NCBI GenBank assembly: GCA_037952775.1
Contig: JBANAY010000003.1
Span: 1,736,001 to 1,800,000, forward strand
Direction of reading: 5' to 3'
DNA length: 64,000 bases
Source of the DNA: Clonostachys chloroleuca
Lineage: Eukaryota; Ascomycota; Sordariomycetes; Hypocreales; Bionectriaceae
Shown here: positions 12,901-22,833 of the stretch, one piece after another
Position numbering within the stretch: the stretch's first letter is position 1
How the letters are laid out: every line of letters begins with the position of its first letter
Program-made: the position numbers and the translations under genes
Notes under the pieces: model-generated
Database searches by the model: none
The model's input: the letters and a program-made list of their open reading frames with translations, nothing else
Told to the model about the DNA's origin: nothing

Positions 12901-14099
12901 TCCTCGCCCCCTGAACCTGAAGGAATTTTTGTTGTTTTAAGATTACGTCAATCATCTAAACCGTGTCTGTCTAGCTTCTAGAACATGGGGAATGTGTGTT
13001 TCAAGCCATTCTTCGACTCTGCGTGGACTTTTGCGAGCCCCTGTCTCATTCGTGGCCAGATGGATAGCTGAGGCGCTCTCCTGTGGCGGTGCGCAGTTGA
13101 GTGTCGTCTCAGCCACAGTAACCACCACAGCTTTCTCCTACCCTAAACGTCCCTCATCATCGGGAATCATCGATCGCAGCTCGTCGACCGCCCCCGATCG
13201 CTGGTTTACGTAGCCCCGCGACTAGATCACTCCATGCATGCGTGTACTTACGCTTGGCTGCCGTGTTTCCTTGCTTTTCTCCTGGTTGTACGCATTGTTG
13301 TCGTGCTTACAATGATGTCAAGCGCCAATTATCTCACTTCCCGTCTCTCAGCTATCAGCCTTCAGCCACTTACACACACGACGATCACAAAGCCTTGCTT
13401 CCCATCTCCCACCGCCTTGTCTCCTCAGAATGCTACCATATTATCGGCTAATGAGCCTCTTGGGTGACAGCGCCCCTGCAGGTGCCGTTAGATGAACGTT
13501 TTGATCTCACGGGTTTTCATGTAACATCCCCGCGTGGCAAAAGATCATCCCAGTGCCACACTCATCTTGCGACAAACAGGTTTTGGCTAGCTTCTTTGAG
13601 CCATCCAGTATAAGGAAAGGAGAAAACACTGGCCTTGGATCGTCGCCTGCTATCAGTTCATCCATTGCTCATCGTGATCAGCTGACCCCATCACCGATTG
13701 ATGTTCGCGCCGGAAGCTATCGCGCCACTGATGGGAGAGACCATTGTACGACCTCGGGGCGATGATAGCGTGCAGCCACACGTCATCCAATTGACCTTTT
13801 ACTCCGGCGCCTGCGAGTGACGTTCTTTGACGCTCAGGTATAGGAGATTTTCTGAAACCTGGAGCAAACCTGGAGAAGCAGGTTGCCATTCAACTTTGCC
13901 ACAACATGGCCAATGCTCGCTGGGAGCACAGAATGCGACGAAGGCTGGCCGCTTTCTACGATGACGAGAATAATACGGTAGTATCAAATGATAGAAATCA
14001 GTAACTTTGAGTATATCGTCTTTTGGGTACTGATTATTAACCATCAATGATTTGATAATACTATGACAGTCTCGACAATCTCTAACTCAGTCAGGAGAT
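9993..14099. other. Long intergenic region without supported genes
   Basis: About 4 kb in which neither strand offers a frame with domain-like content. The segment just above 9992 should carry the promoter of the small gene at 9492-9992. From about 13.9 kb onward the base composition becomes more AT-rich, leading into the repeat region. Confidence 0.5.
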
Positions 14100-14226
14100 G
14101 GTCGCTCATTGATCCAATATTGAAACTGTCTTGGATGCTCCTTTCACATTTTCATCTCATACAGGCGTCATAATCTTCCGTATCATTGTTTCTCTTTGCA
14201 TTTTTTGTAATTTTGTATCACTCATC
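14100..14226 (-). pseudogene. Decayed copy (C) of the DUF3669 gene end
   Basis: The stretch beginning GTCGCTCATTGATCCAATAT matches, with many substitutions and small indels, the sequence that spans the 3' end of the intact DUF3669 gene (about 15322-15480). Shared landmarks in order are the AATATTGAAAC block, TTGGATGCTC, the ATTTTCA/TTTTCAC block, GGCGTCATAA, and TCATTGTT..TC followed by TTTGCAT. It is a truncated, non-coding relic of a paralogue, more diverged than copy B at 15107-15295. Confidence 0.6.
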
Positions 14227-14243
14227 TAACTTACTAGCTCACA

Positions 14244-14789
14244 GCTGTAGCTATTAATCGCGTTCATGAGAGTCAGCGTAGATAAGATCAGATTTACCTG
14301 ATTAAAGCAGCTTAAAGATATAGTTATTAATTGCATTTATCAGTATCCCGGCGGATAAGATCTCACTTTTTTGAGGCAGCCTCTAGCTACAGCTATTGAT
14401 CGTATTTATAAGGGTCAGGCTAAATAAGATCTAACTTACCTGCTCGAGCCAGCTCGAGGTTATAGCCATTGATCGCATCCATCCGTACAACAGCAAATGG
14501 GATCAGGCTTACCTACTTAAGGTAGCTTGAGGCTATAGTTGTTAATCGCATTCATTAGTATCACAGCGAATAAGATCAGACTTACCTGCTCGGGCAGCTC
14601 GAGGCTACGGCTAGTGACTGCATTTACAAGAGCTGGGTTAGATAGGATCAAGGAGGGGTCTAACTTATCTGATTAAGACTACATCTATTAATCGCATTCA
14701 TGAGTATCGCAGCAGATAGGATTAAATTTACCGCTCGAGGCTGCAGCTATTGATCGTACTCATAAGGGTACAGGTAAATAAGATCAAGG
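14244..14789. repeat. Degenerate ~72-nt tandem repeat, about 7.5 units
   Basis: A motif resembling AGCTATTAATCGCATTCATG recurs near 14250, 14322, 14391, 14464, 14536, 14609, 14684 and 14746. Most intervals are 69-75 nt and the last is shorter. Each unit continues with a variable CAGCG/AATAAGATCA block, then CTTACCTGCTCG and AGCTCGAGG. Units differ mainly by transitions. This is a minisatellite between relics of the DUF3669 gene. No coding capacity is evident. Confidence 0.85.
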
Positions 14790-15106
14790 AAAAAGAATAA
14801 ACAACATATGCGCATTCATAGCCAGCACAACAGCAACTACGAAGTCGCGGTGTCACTCAGACTAATAGCCAGCTACTATTTCAAAACCAACTTTTTACCT
14901 GTCAGTATCTCAAATCATGTGATGTTTAACGTCCCATTCTAGAAACTAATCTAGAAGCTGCACTCCGGCCACTGCCTTCAAAGATCATCAAGCTTCACTT
15001 GATAACAACCTAATACACTAGTCGCTCAATGCCCACGGTATACTTCAGTCTTCTATTATATTCGAGAATTCTGATCCACCTCCTAGGCCTAGAACGAGCT
15101 GCAGTT

Positions 15107-15295
15107 TTCAATAATTCAATATTGAAACCGTACTGGATGCTCCTTTATGGCCCAAGTTGGCCGTTTCCATCCTTGCCCCTTTCGTATTTTTACTCAGGCA
15201 TCATATATTTCCCTCTCATTGTTCCTCTTCGCATTTATCATAATCTTTGACCACTCTCTCATAACCATGGACGGCTATTAGAGTATCCGCGTCAA
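15107..15295 (-). pseudogene. Decayed copy (B) of the DUF3669 gene end
   Basis: From TTCAATAATTCAATATTGAA onward this 190-nt stretch aligns almost base for base with 15332-15512, which covers the stop codon and the last ~45 codons of the intact DUF3669 gene. Differences are mostly C/T and G/A transitions, for example TCGTATTTTTACTCAGGCAT here versus TCGTGTTTTCACCCGGGCGT in the gene. The similarity fades after the CATAACCATGGA block, so only the 3' end was duplicated or survived. The flanking GTCGCTCAAT motif is also repeated (15021 and 15322), so the duplicated unit is about 300 nt. Confidence 0.8.
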
Positions 15296-15360
15296 TAGTC
15301 ATATCTGCAATAATACAATAGTCGCTCAATAATTCAATATTGAAACCATATTGGATGCTC

Positions 15361-16557
15361 TTACGTGGCCCAATCTGGCCGTTTCCATCCTTGCTCCTTT
15401 CGTGTTTTCACCCGGGCGTCATAAACTTCCCTCTCATTGTTCCTCTTCGCATTTATCATAATTTTTGACCACTCTTTCATAACCATGGAGGGCCGTTGGA
15501 GTACCCGCTCCAGGTGCTCGTCGCTCGTCGCAACCTTCTCAAAGGCCCGCTGTAGTAGATAGCGCCCGGCCTGGATGTACGTCTCGGTAAACGTCACAAA
15601 CACGTCCCAACCGAGCTGGGTATCTGGCAGCGGGTTCGGGTAGTAGGGGTCGTTGGCGCAGATCCCCAGTGCAAGCTTGCGAATGTCCTTGGCGAGGGTA
15701 TCATCCCAAACACGCACGCGGTTGCATTTATCGAAGTCGACGAACCACATTTGGGTGTTGGCCAGCAAACCGTACTTTTGCCCCTTGTCTGTCCCTTCCG
15801 TCATGATTGTCCGGTTGCCTAGGTTCTCTATTTGGTCGTAGGCATCGAGCGGCATGGTATGGGCTCTTGGTGCGGTTGTTGACGAAGGATACCGACCGGC
15901 AATGACAAACTCCACGTCGGTCATATCGTGTTGCGCTTCCCAATGACCGACGGCAAGACCAAGTGCGATCTGTCTTGAGACCGCGTGGCAGTCGATACCC
16001 ATGGCTTGCAAGTCGTCAAGGTACGCGGGAAAGTTGCGGAGGGACTCCTTTTGTTCGTTATTCAACCTCTTTCGTCCCCTGCCCTCATGGTAAGCCCACC
16101 GCTCTTGAAGGTATGGCCGAATCATGCAATCTCTATTTTCAGGATCATCGAGCGCGGTCTGCTGTTTTTCAGGTGGCCAGAATCGGCGGATAAGTGATTC
16201 TTGAAGAATCCGGGGCACTGGCGGTATGCGTTCAAACAGAAAGACTCCGTTTGGCACATCGTCGCCGTTTGTTGATGGGAAGCGGTGTTGATTGACAATC
16301 CACCACGGATCTATGGCCGAGGGTTTTTGGATCCCGTGGCTTGATTCATACCACGGCACACGTGGTACAGGTTCTGGGAACTTGTGCTTGAGAAAGGGTG
16401 CTGTTGCGGTTACGGCAAAGCTCGTAGCCAGCCCATGTTCGAACTCGACTGCCAGGGTGTTGCTACCTTTGAAAGTCTTCTTTACGGCAGTATTCGAGTA
16501 CTCGCCCGAAAAGACAACGCCAAAAGTGCCTCTTCCAATTTCAGTATAATGGCCCAT
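15361..16557 (-). CDS. DUF3669 kinase-like protein, intact paralogue
   Basis: Single exon, 398 aa, starting at ATG 16557 (MGHYTEIGRGTFG). A kinase-like glycine-rich loop (IGRGTFGVVFSGEY) and an AVKK lysine motif open the protein. The middle holds LFERIPPVP and a variable linker, then the family hallmark around residue 205-225 (GLAVGHWEAQHDMTDVEFVI). MWFVDFDKCNRV follows near 275, whose DFD resembles the metal-binding motif of aminoglycoside-phosphotransferase-like kinases. An FTETYIQAG segment and a basic C-terminus end it. DUF3669 proteins are common and variable in number in filamentous fungi and have no established function. A kinase-like fold is my inference. No signal peptide or membrane span is seen. 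It is divergently oriented from a second paralogue (17002-18548), and decayed copies of its 3' end lie downstream. Confidence 0.85.
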   Translation of the reverse strand: MGHYTEIGRGTFGVVFSGEYSNTAVKKTFKGSNTLAVEFEHGLATSFAVTATAPFLKHKFPEPVPRVPWYESSHGIQKPSAIDPWWIVNQHRFPSTNGDDVPNGVFLFERIPPVPRILQESLIRRFWPPEKQQTALDDPENRDCMIRPYLQERWAYHEGRGRKRLNNEQKESLRNFPAYLDDLQAMGIDCHAVSRQIALGLAVGHWEAQHDMTDVEFVIAGRYPSSTTAPRAHTMPLDAYDQIENLGNRTIMTEGTDKGQKYGLLANTQMWFVDFDKCNRVRVWDDTLAKDIRKLALGICANDPYYPNPLPDTQLGWDVFVTFTETYIQAGRYLLQRAFEKVATSDEHLERVLQRPSMVMKEWSKIMINAKRNNEREVYDARVKTRKEQGWKRPDWAT

Positions 16558-17001
16558 GATCAACAGTGTCAGTCAGCCTTCCAGAGAAGAGAGTAAGATA
16601 GTAGATCCTCAATGTTAATTTATTTGCAAGGAACAGAGAGTCTACCAGACTTTTAGGAGATATAGACGAGATAAATAGCCACCTTTGATACTCGGGAGTA
16701 AGTTACAGGCTGTAAAGTACAGCTCTAATGGAAACTTTCGCACAACATACTTTGCTTATACCGTTGGTAGGTAATGCGCAGGCGTGACTCACCTCGCCGA
16801 CATATGAGATTGGGGCGAGGTTTGCTGGAGAACCTTCTGAGTTTGTTTTCCCTTGGGTTTTTTTATTTTTTATTTTTAACTTCGCTTCACTATCTCTTTT
16901 TCACTTCACCAACTTATTCATCAAAGGAGGTCGACAACGAAGAAGAACTTTTTCGAACAACAACTTCATCAAAGAGGAAAAAAAACTGACCGAGTGATGC
17001 C

Positions 17002-18548
17002 ATGATGGGTAGGCGTCGCCAAGTATCTCGCACTGACGAGACAGCTCTGATCGAGGGTATCTCGAGAAACCGGGCAAATGAGCGAATCGTAAACGTTCCC
17101 GATTCAATAGCGACATGGACTACGGTCGACCAACTCATACTCGACGCGGCAGCGCGAGAAAGTAGCAAGGTCCAAAGACAAGGCTTTGGTCAAGGCTTTG
17201 GCCAAGGCTAGCCTTGGAGATACAAATTATCCTCGAGACGTTCTCAAGAAGGCGCTTTCTGTTTGGGCAGTGCCATCGACTGCCGCGGAACGCAAGGAGG
17301 CCCTTCGGGATGCGAACCTTGGTACACTGAAACTGGTGCAGATCGGCCGCGGCTCTTTTGGGGCAGTTTTCGAGATCCCTGGCACAGGATGTTGCCTCAA
17401 AAAGACCCTTACCTCGCCAAATAAACTCTGGGAAGAGTTTATTATGGGCCAGAGGATGCGACAGAAGGTCAACGGCACAGCATCAGACGCAGTATTTACG
17501 AGTGAACAACTCCAGAAAGTCATAATGCCTATGGTTCCCCGATATCTCTGGTCAGGCGGTATTGGCGATGCCGAAAGCGCCAGTCGATGGTTTAAAAATA
17601 TTGGCCATATATTCCCCGTTAAAAACGGGGGTCAGAAACCAGGCCCGATTATATGCCTGGAGAGAATCATGCCTCTCCCCAAATTGATCCGCGACAATCT
17701 CATCAAGCTTTACTTTAAGCCTGAGAATCGGAGAAAAGCTCTTGCTGATAAGGCCAACAACAATTGTCTCTGTAGACCCTACCTAGGCAGAAGATCATCA
17801 GAAATAGCCCCGGAGAAACGAGAAAATGAGCTCCAGGCTTTACGAAACTTCCCTCTTTACCTTGACCAGCTCGAGGAGTTGGAGATGGAGCCCTTGACTA
17901 TCGCACAAGATATGGCCATGGGCCTCGCAGCAGGCCACTGGGCTGCTACTGTCAACATGCTGGGCGTTGAGTATGTTCTTGGCAGCCGGTCTTTGACCCC
18001 GCCAGAAGTTCGCCTCCTTGTTCTAGATGCCGATGAAGAGGCGATTAGGAGCGAGTCGTCATCCCACCCGCGTGAGGGACATGGCTCCTAGGGCACCCAT
18101 GCAAAGAAATCAACCCTTCCATCTTTGGATGATCGACTTTGATAAAGTTAGTCGATTCAAACCGTCCTGGGGAGAAAATTATCGCAGAGAAGCCGAGCAG
18201 CTAGTGCGTAATACTCGAACTACGGATGGTCCGTATTATCCACGGGCTCTACCGAACACAGAGGGGGTTTGGAAGATGTGGCTGGCATTTGCGACAACAT
18301 ATATTTCTGCGAGCAAAATCATCTTGAATTCTACACTTCGGCAAGTTGTAGACTTAGGAGCATCGGTACCGGAAAAGGAATTAAATCTCATCTTCAAACG
18401 ACCTAGCAGGGTCATGAATGAATGGATGAGGGCCGAATCGGTTGAGTACAACATGAATCTCGATCGATTCATTGACCAAGCGAAGAGAGAGAAATGGATG
18501 GGAAATGCCTTAAAAGGCTGGAGCAGAGGGAAGGGGGGCGGGGGGTAG
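17002..18548 (+). pseudogene. Second DUF3669 paralogue, apparently frame-disrupted
   Basis: Homologous in layout to the gene at 15361-16557. It has the loop IGRGSFGAVFEI, the LKKT lysine motif, CLERIMPLPKLI, the hallmark MGLAAGHWAATVNMLGVEYV (about 17917-17976) and HLWMIDFDKVSRF (about 18120-18160). A 5' segment from ATG 17002 can be joined through a 64-nt intron (17089-17152, GTAAAC...GCAG). This puts ANERI directly before REKVARSK and keeps the frame. Between about 18045 and 18110 the frame must move by one base, from LLVLDADEEAIRSE to the frame of RNQPFHLWMIDFDK, and I find no good intron that keeps the hallmark. It may be a recent pseudogene, a sequence error, or use poor splice sites. 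The stop TAG (18546-18548) sits at the edge of a G-rich repeat, so the natural C-terminus may also be altered. Confidence 0.65.
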
Positions 18549-18645
18549 AGTGGGAGACGGGGGAGACAGTGAGAGACGGGGGAGACAGTGAGAGACGGGG
18601 GAGACGGGGGAGAGGGGGAGGAGAAGAGGGGGGAGGAACGATGAA
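18525..18645. repeat. Purine-rich 19-nt minisatellite
   Basis: The unit GGGGGAGACAGTGAGAGAC is repeated about two to three times (18558-18615) inside a longer G/A-only tract. The tract begins within the last codons of the DUF3669 paralogue and runs to about 18645. It then gives way to a GACA/GACAAGACA-rich stretch. Confidence 0.75.
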
Positions 18646-19110
18646 TGAAGGAAAGGAGATGAGCGGACAGGCAAGACAGACAAGACAGACGATTTTACAG
18701 ACAGACGGGTGGGCGGACAGACACAATGGACTCATGCATTTAACCCGAATAATGCATTAATTAAGCATTTGTCAAGACAATAAACCACAAAGATGATTTA
18801 TTGTCTACCGACAATTGTGGTTATTACTGTAAATCGAATTAAAAAAAGTCAGTTCTTTTCCTCCCCTGGCGAGAGGTAGTAAAATATTTCAGCTCGTCCA
18901 TTCCCATGTCAGTAGACCACTAGACAGGCTCAGTGCTAGTAAGGACCGCGGCTCTGCAATGTACTGTTATTGCCTAAGCTATCGGGACTTCTTCCTTAGG
19001 TATCCGGTGGCCCTCTTTGCCATCGGTTAGGCATATGATGAAAGGTGTATCCTACATTCCTATAGTGGTATTATTATAACACGCGAGAGTCGCTAAAGAC
19101 CACGTTCTCA
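18646..19110. other. Intergenic, convergent 3' ends
   Basis: The stretch lies between the 3' ends of the DUF3669 paralogue and the methyltransferase gene, which converge here. It is AT-rich from about 18730 (AATTAATTAAGC-type sequence) and shows no coding signal. Confidence 0.5.
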
Positions 19111-20232
19111 TCACGGCCGAGATAATCTACATATTCTAATGGCGAGACTATCACTGTAGAATGGCCCCTCCTGTAAACCCCTTGGAGTTACAGGAAACTC
19201 CATATCCTCAACTACCAGTGCATTCTTCTTACAAGTGTCCAGAAACACCGAGAACGTTTCCTCATTCCGCTGCGTCGCAGCGATGTACACCTCCACCGGT
19301 GGAAACAAGTCAAACAACTCCAAAACAGTCCCTACCAGCGCTGGGATCACTCTCTTATCGTAAGTCACATCGGCCCCGAGCACGACGTCGACTGTGTTGC
19401 CCCCATTCCATTTCTCATCCTCGGTGCCAACCAGCGCGTGTCCCCATTTGACCTCCATGGGGATGACTTTGGTGGAGTCCTGGAGGTTGTTGAGGAAGAT
19501 TGTCAGGGAGGTTGTTGATGACATCGTCTGATCCATCCGAGGCTATGACATGAGCGGCATCTAGGTGGTCAGCACACAATATCGACAGATATCCGGTGCC
19601 CGCTCCCAACTCCAAAATACGCTTGCGTTGGACGACAGCGGGATTTCGCGAAAGGTACTGGCCAAGATGGATGGCAGCCTCCCAAGTACGAAGGCCAGTA
19701 GTCCCCCCTGCCGAAATCAGGGATCTGTTTTCCAGTAAGGTGATATCATGCTCGCGCTCCGCGGAGGCAGGCAGAGCTGAGAGGTGATACGTGACATAGC
19801 ATTTTTGCTGCACCGAGGCAGCTTCTCCCGGGACGGGTGTAGCGAGAAGACTTGACAGTGTACTCATCAGGTTCTCAGATACTTCCTACCTCATAGGTCA
19901 GAATTGACCGTTTAAGCTCGGGAGTAAGGAAACGAACACTCTTGAATGTTCCAACATTTCCCTCCTGGCTGCATATATTTGGGATAGCTTACATATTGGT
20001 CCCAATCATCGATACTAGCCTCAACCTTGGCAACAAGCTCCTTCAAAATCTTTGTCTGGTACCGTGCTGGAGGCCCATAACGGACTGCGCCGTCAGCAAA
20101 CAACCGAGCATAGAGGGCATCCTGAACCTCGCTGAGTCTAAGAAATTCTTGGCTAGGAAAGTCAAGAGAAGGCTCGACCTGTAGATACTGGTGGCAGAAT
20201 CTGTCCACCTCTTTGGACCAAGCCTTGCTCAT
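19111..20232 (-). CDS. EFM3: eEF2 lysine methyltransferase, EFM3/FAM86 type (one frameshift)
   Basis: Exon 1 is 20232-19993 and exon 2 is 19873-19111, with a 119-nt intron (GTAAGC...TGAG). The join reads IDDWDQY-NLMSTLSSLL. About 333 aa. Residues 1-80 are the helical N-terminal region of the family (VDRFCHQYLQVEPSLDFPSQ). The class I methyltransferase core follows, with LLENRSLISAGGTTGLRTWE, the SAM-binding ILELGAGTGYLSILCAD and the DVVLGADVTYD motif. Family members in yeast and human trimethylate a lysine of translation elongation factor 2 in the cytosol. At about 19495-19515 the frame changes by one base, between SDGSDDVINNLPDN and LNNLQDSTKVIP. Alignment with the family needs no intron there, so this is a true frameshift or a sequence error. 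The gene shares a 362-nt upstream region with the ribosomal protein gene on plus. Confidence 0.85.
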
Positions 20233-20594
20233 CTTGAACTGCTGCACCGGCCTGTGATGCCCCGAGCATGAGAGTACTGAAGCTTCATTGGCTGAGATCG
20301 GTATGAACAGTTGGTCGCTCCGCTTACATAATACCCCACCTCAAGCAGGAAGACCATGACATGACTAAGCGCACAGGTCCGGGGCTTTGCCGACAATTGC
20401 GGTTGCTCACGTGATCTGTCCCACGAAACGGGCGGAATGCACGCACAGGGCGGATTTTCGTTAGGGTTGGACCCAATTTAGCGACCTAGACGGAATTTTC
20501 GTAGCCCTTCCCACTTCATTGAACGACAGCAATCGACGACAACCACCAAAAAGTCTCTCCTCAGCCAATTCTCCTACAGAGACCATCGACAACC
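20233..20594. promoter_or_regulatory. Shared divergent promoter of EFM3 and rps24
   Basis: Only 362 nt separate the start codons of the two divergent genes, so both promoters and 5' untranslated regions must fit here. I see no clear TATA box. A pyrimidine-rich stretch (CTTCCCACTTCATT) lies just upstream of the ribosomal protein start. Both genes serve translation, which makes shared control plausible but unproven. Confidence 0.6.
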
Positions 20595-21428
20595 ATGGCC
20601 GACAACGACAGCCCCGTTACCCTGCGAACTCGCAAGTTCATCCGCAACCCTCTTTTGGGTCGCAAGCAGATGGTCGTGTGAGTATTGTCTCCCTGGTCCC
20701 TCCGTCGTTGGCTTCACGAGTCGTCTCCCCGCTCCGCCTGCCTCATCAGCAATTTCCCTTGCGTCGGTGCCTGCCCTCAGTATACAATCAGCAATCGAAT
20801 CTACGACGACAAAGGAAACATCTCATCGAGATCGAATGGGCGGGAAGTGGGGTTGATGCCGTTGAACCGCCCGAGTTTGTTGAGTTCTCGACACGGCGAC
20901 ACTTTTCGGGAGGCACCGCGCACGCAGGGAAAGGCAAAATTGAAGCAGATCGGGCGAGGGGACGCGTTCCATGCACGAAATTGCTCTTTGAATGACAAAT
21001 TTCGAAACCTTGAAGCTGACCTGATATCGCGTTTGACAGTGACATTCTGCACCCCAACCGTGCCAACATCTCCAAGGAGGAGCTCCGCGAGAAGCTCGGT
21101 GGCCTGTACAAGGCTCAGAAGGAACAGATCTCCGTCTTCGGTCTGCGCACCCACTTCGGTGGTGGCAAGACCACTGGCTTCGCCCTCGTCTATGACTCCC
21201 CCGAGGCCATGAAGAAGTTCGAGCCCAACTACCGCCTCGTCCGTGTCGCTCTGGGCACCAAGGTCGAGCGTGCCAGCAGACAGCAGCGTACGTCCAGCCT
21301 CATCCTCCTCCCAATACATGGAAATGCTAACGTGGCTCGGAACAACAGGCAAGCAGCGCAAGAACCGACAGAAGACCCTCCGCGGAACGGCGAAGGTCAA
21401 GGGTGCCAAGGCCAAGAAGGAGAAATAA
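20595..21428 (+). CDS. rps24: 40S ribosomal protein eS24
   Basis: Three exons: 20595-20677, 21040-21287 and 21349-21428. Introns are 362 nt (GTGAGT...ACAG) and 61 nt (GTACGT...ACAG). The product is 136 aa, the standard fungal length. The protein begins [20 protein letters not shown]. It carries the diagnostic [16 protein letters not shown] and [20 protein letters not shown] blocks and ends in a Lys/Arg-rich tail ([15 protein letters not shown]). eS24 is part of the small ribosomal subunit and is needed for early pre-rRNA processing. The first intron splits the VVD codon right after the short first exon. It is long relative to the other introns in this window. Confidence 0.97.
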
Positions 21429-22497
21429 GCGCATCATTTTACACCCCCTTCCTCTGTACATCCCTTGGTTTTTTATTGGTGGAGAAGCAGGAGGTCGGTC
21501 ACGGTTTTGGTTGTGGTGTTTTTTTGCTTTCAAAAAGATGGGGGGCAAAAAAGGGAAACAGCGCCAAAACTAAAAGCAAAAGGAAACCCCATCTTGGAGT
21601 GTTGGCATTCTGGGGATGGACCTATTAGAGAAACAAAACTGGTTACGAAATATCTATGTCTCCTTTTCTCCACTACCCACTCTTGTCTTTTCCCGGCCTG
21701 GACTGTGAATTAAGGGAGGGGAGGAGATGGAGAGCCGGTTTTTAATGAAACAGCTCGCCGTCGAGGGCGGCCACGATTGCCGGGGACGGGTTGTTTTCCG
21801 TTCTCATGGATTCGGCGCCGATATGGGGAGGAGGTTCTGACTTTTCGACAGGTCTAGCTTCTATACACTAGCATGAAATCAACGGTGTTTCGGGTTGCGG
21901 ACCAAATCGTATTCTACGTTTCCCAGCTAACTGACGATGACAATGTCCGTTCAACTTTCCGCGCTGTCGTTTATGCCACTTGACAGCTCCGTATGAATCA
22001 AATAAGGGTCTTACTCCAATACTCATTGCCCTTGTATGTTCAGTGATAAGGCTGGCATATTCCTTCATTCATAAATGCCATGCATCCCTACCCAGGATAT
22101 GCATCTCAAGCACCTTCAATACCATGTGGCGATGGCTATTAGCACGCAATCACAAAGGCAAGGAACCTCCAACACTTGTGCAAATCATAGTCTGATATTC
22201 CCATTCCGATACGTCCTTTCACGTAGTAGCGTCCTCGTACAGTCGTGCTATCATCAAATGTGTCCAGCACATCACATCCATAAGGGTATCAATCAATGTA
22301 TCCCGCGAGCAACACCAGGCTAGGCCTCTACACCCAACCGAATCCAAAGGCAAACCAAAGAGAACACTCTCTACCCAATCGTCGGTTTCACAGCTTGCTG
22401 TGTTTCCCCATGAACGCCCTGTATTTCCCAAAACACGCCAACAAAGCACATTGCGCCCAGCCCATTTCGTCAATCAAATAAGAAAGGGCATGGGCTC
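21429..22497. other. Intergenic; 3' region of rps24
   Basis: This stretch holds the rps24 3' untranslated region and the downstream side of the small polyQ gene. No coding signal is seen. A T-rich and A-rich stretch near 21520-21590 may contain the poly(A) signals of rps24. Confidence 0.5.
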
Positions 22498-22833
22498 TTA
22501 GACCAAGCCCATGGCGAAGACACCCGCGGCACCCACGACGACGAGCACGACGGCGCCCATGCTCCTACCGCCCTGCGCGCCGGCCTCGACGACAACGGGT
22601 GCCATCCAGCGGTGGTCCTGATCCTGGTCCTGATTGGCGCTGTGCAGTGGTGGTCTCTGGTGGGCGCGGACTGAGGGGTCCACGACGGGGTTCTGCTGCT
22701 GCTGCTGCTGCTGCTGTGGTGGGACTACCTGTAACAGCACGGGTGCAGCAGCGTCGGCTGTGGGTGTAGTGGCGGCAGCGCTGATCAGTGTGGTGGTGGC
22801 GAGTGAGACCGCCCACGCGACCTGGACCCTCAT
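22498..22833 (-). CDS. Small putative secreted/GPI-anchored polyQ protein
   Basis: Single-exon frame of 111 aa from ATG 22833. Residues 1-25 look like a signal peptide (MRVQVAWAVSLATTTLISAA). A short region with eight consecutive glutamines from a CAG/CTG tract follows, then a hydrophilic segment with a QDQDQDHR run. The last 20 residues are hydrophobic (GAVVLVVVGAAGVFAMGLV) and could serve as a GPI-attachment signal or a membrane anchor. No named domain is recognised. The combination of N- and C-terminal hydrophobic segments supports a real cell-surface protein, but shortness and the simple repeat make this a moderate call. Confidence 0.5.
   Translation of the reverse strand: MRVQVAWAVSLATTTLISAAATTPTADAAAPVLLQVVPPQQQQQQQQNPVVDPSVRAHQRPPLHSANQDQDQDHRWMAPVVVEAGAQGGRSMGAVVLVVVGAAGVFAMGLV

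Noticed and set aside
17089..17215. Frameshift at the start of the second DUF3669 gene
   Set aside because: A 64-nt intron (17089-17152) with acceptable GT-AG ends restores the frame, so this junction need not be a lesion. The later one near 18045-18110 remains.
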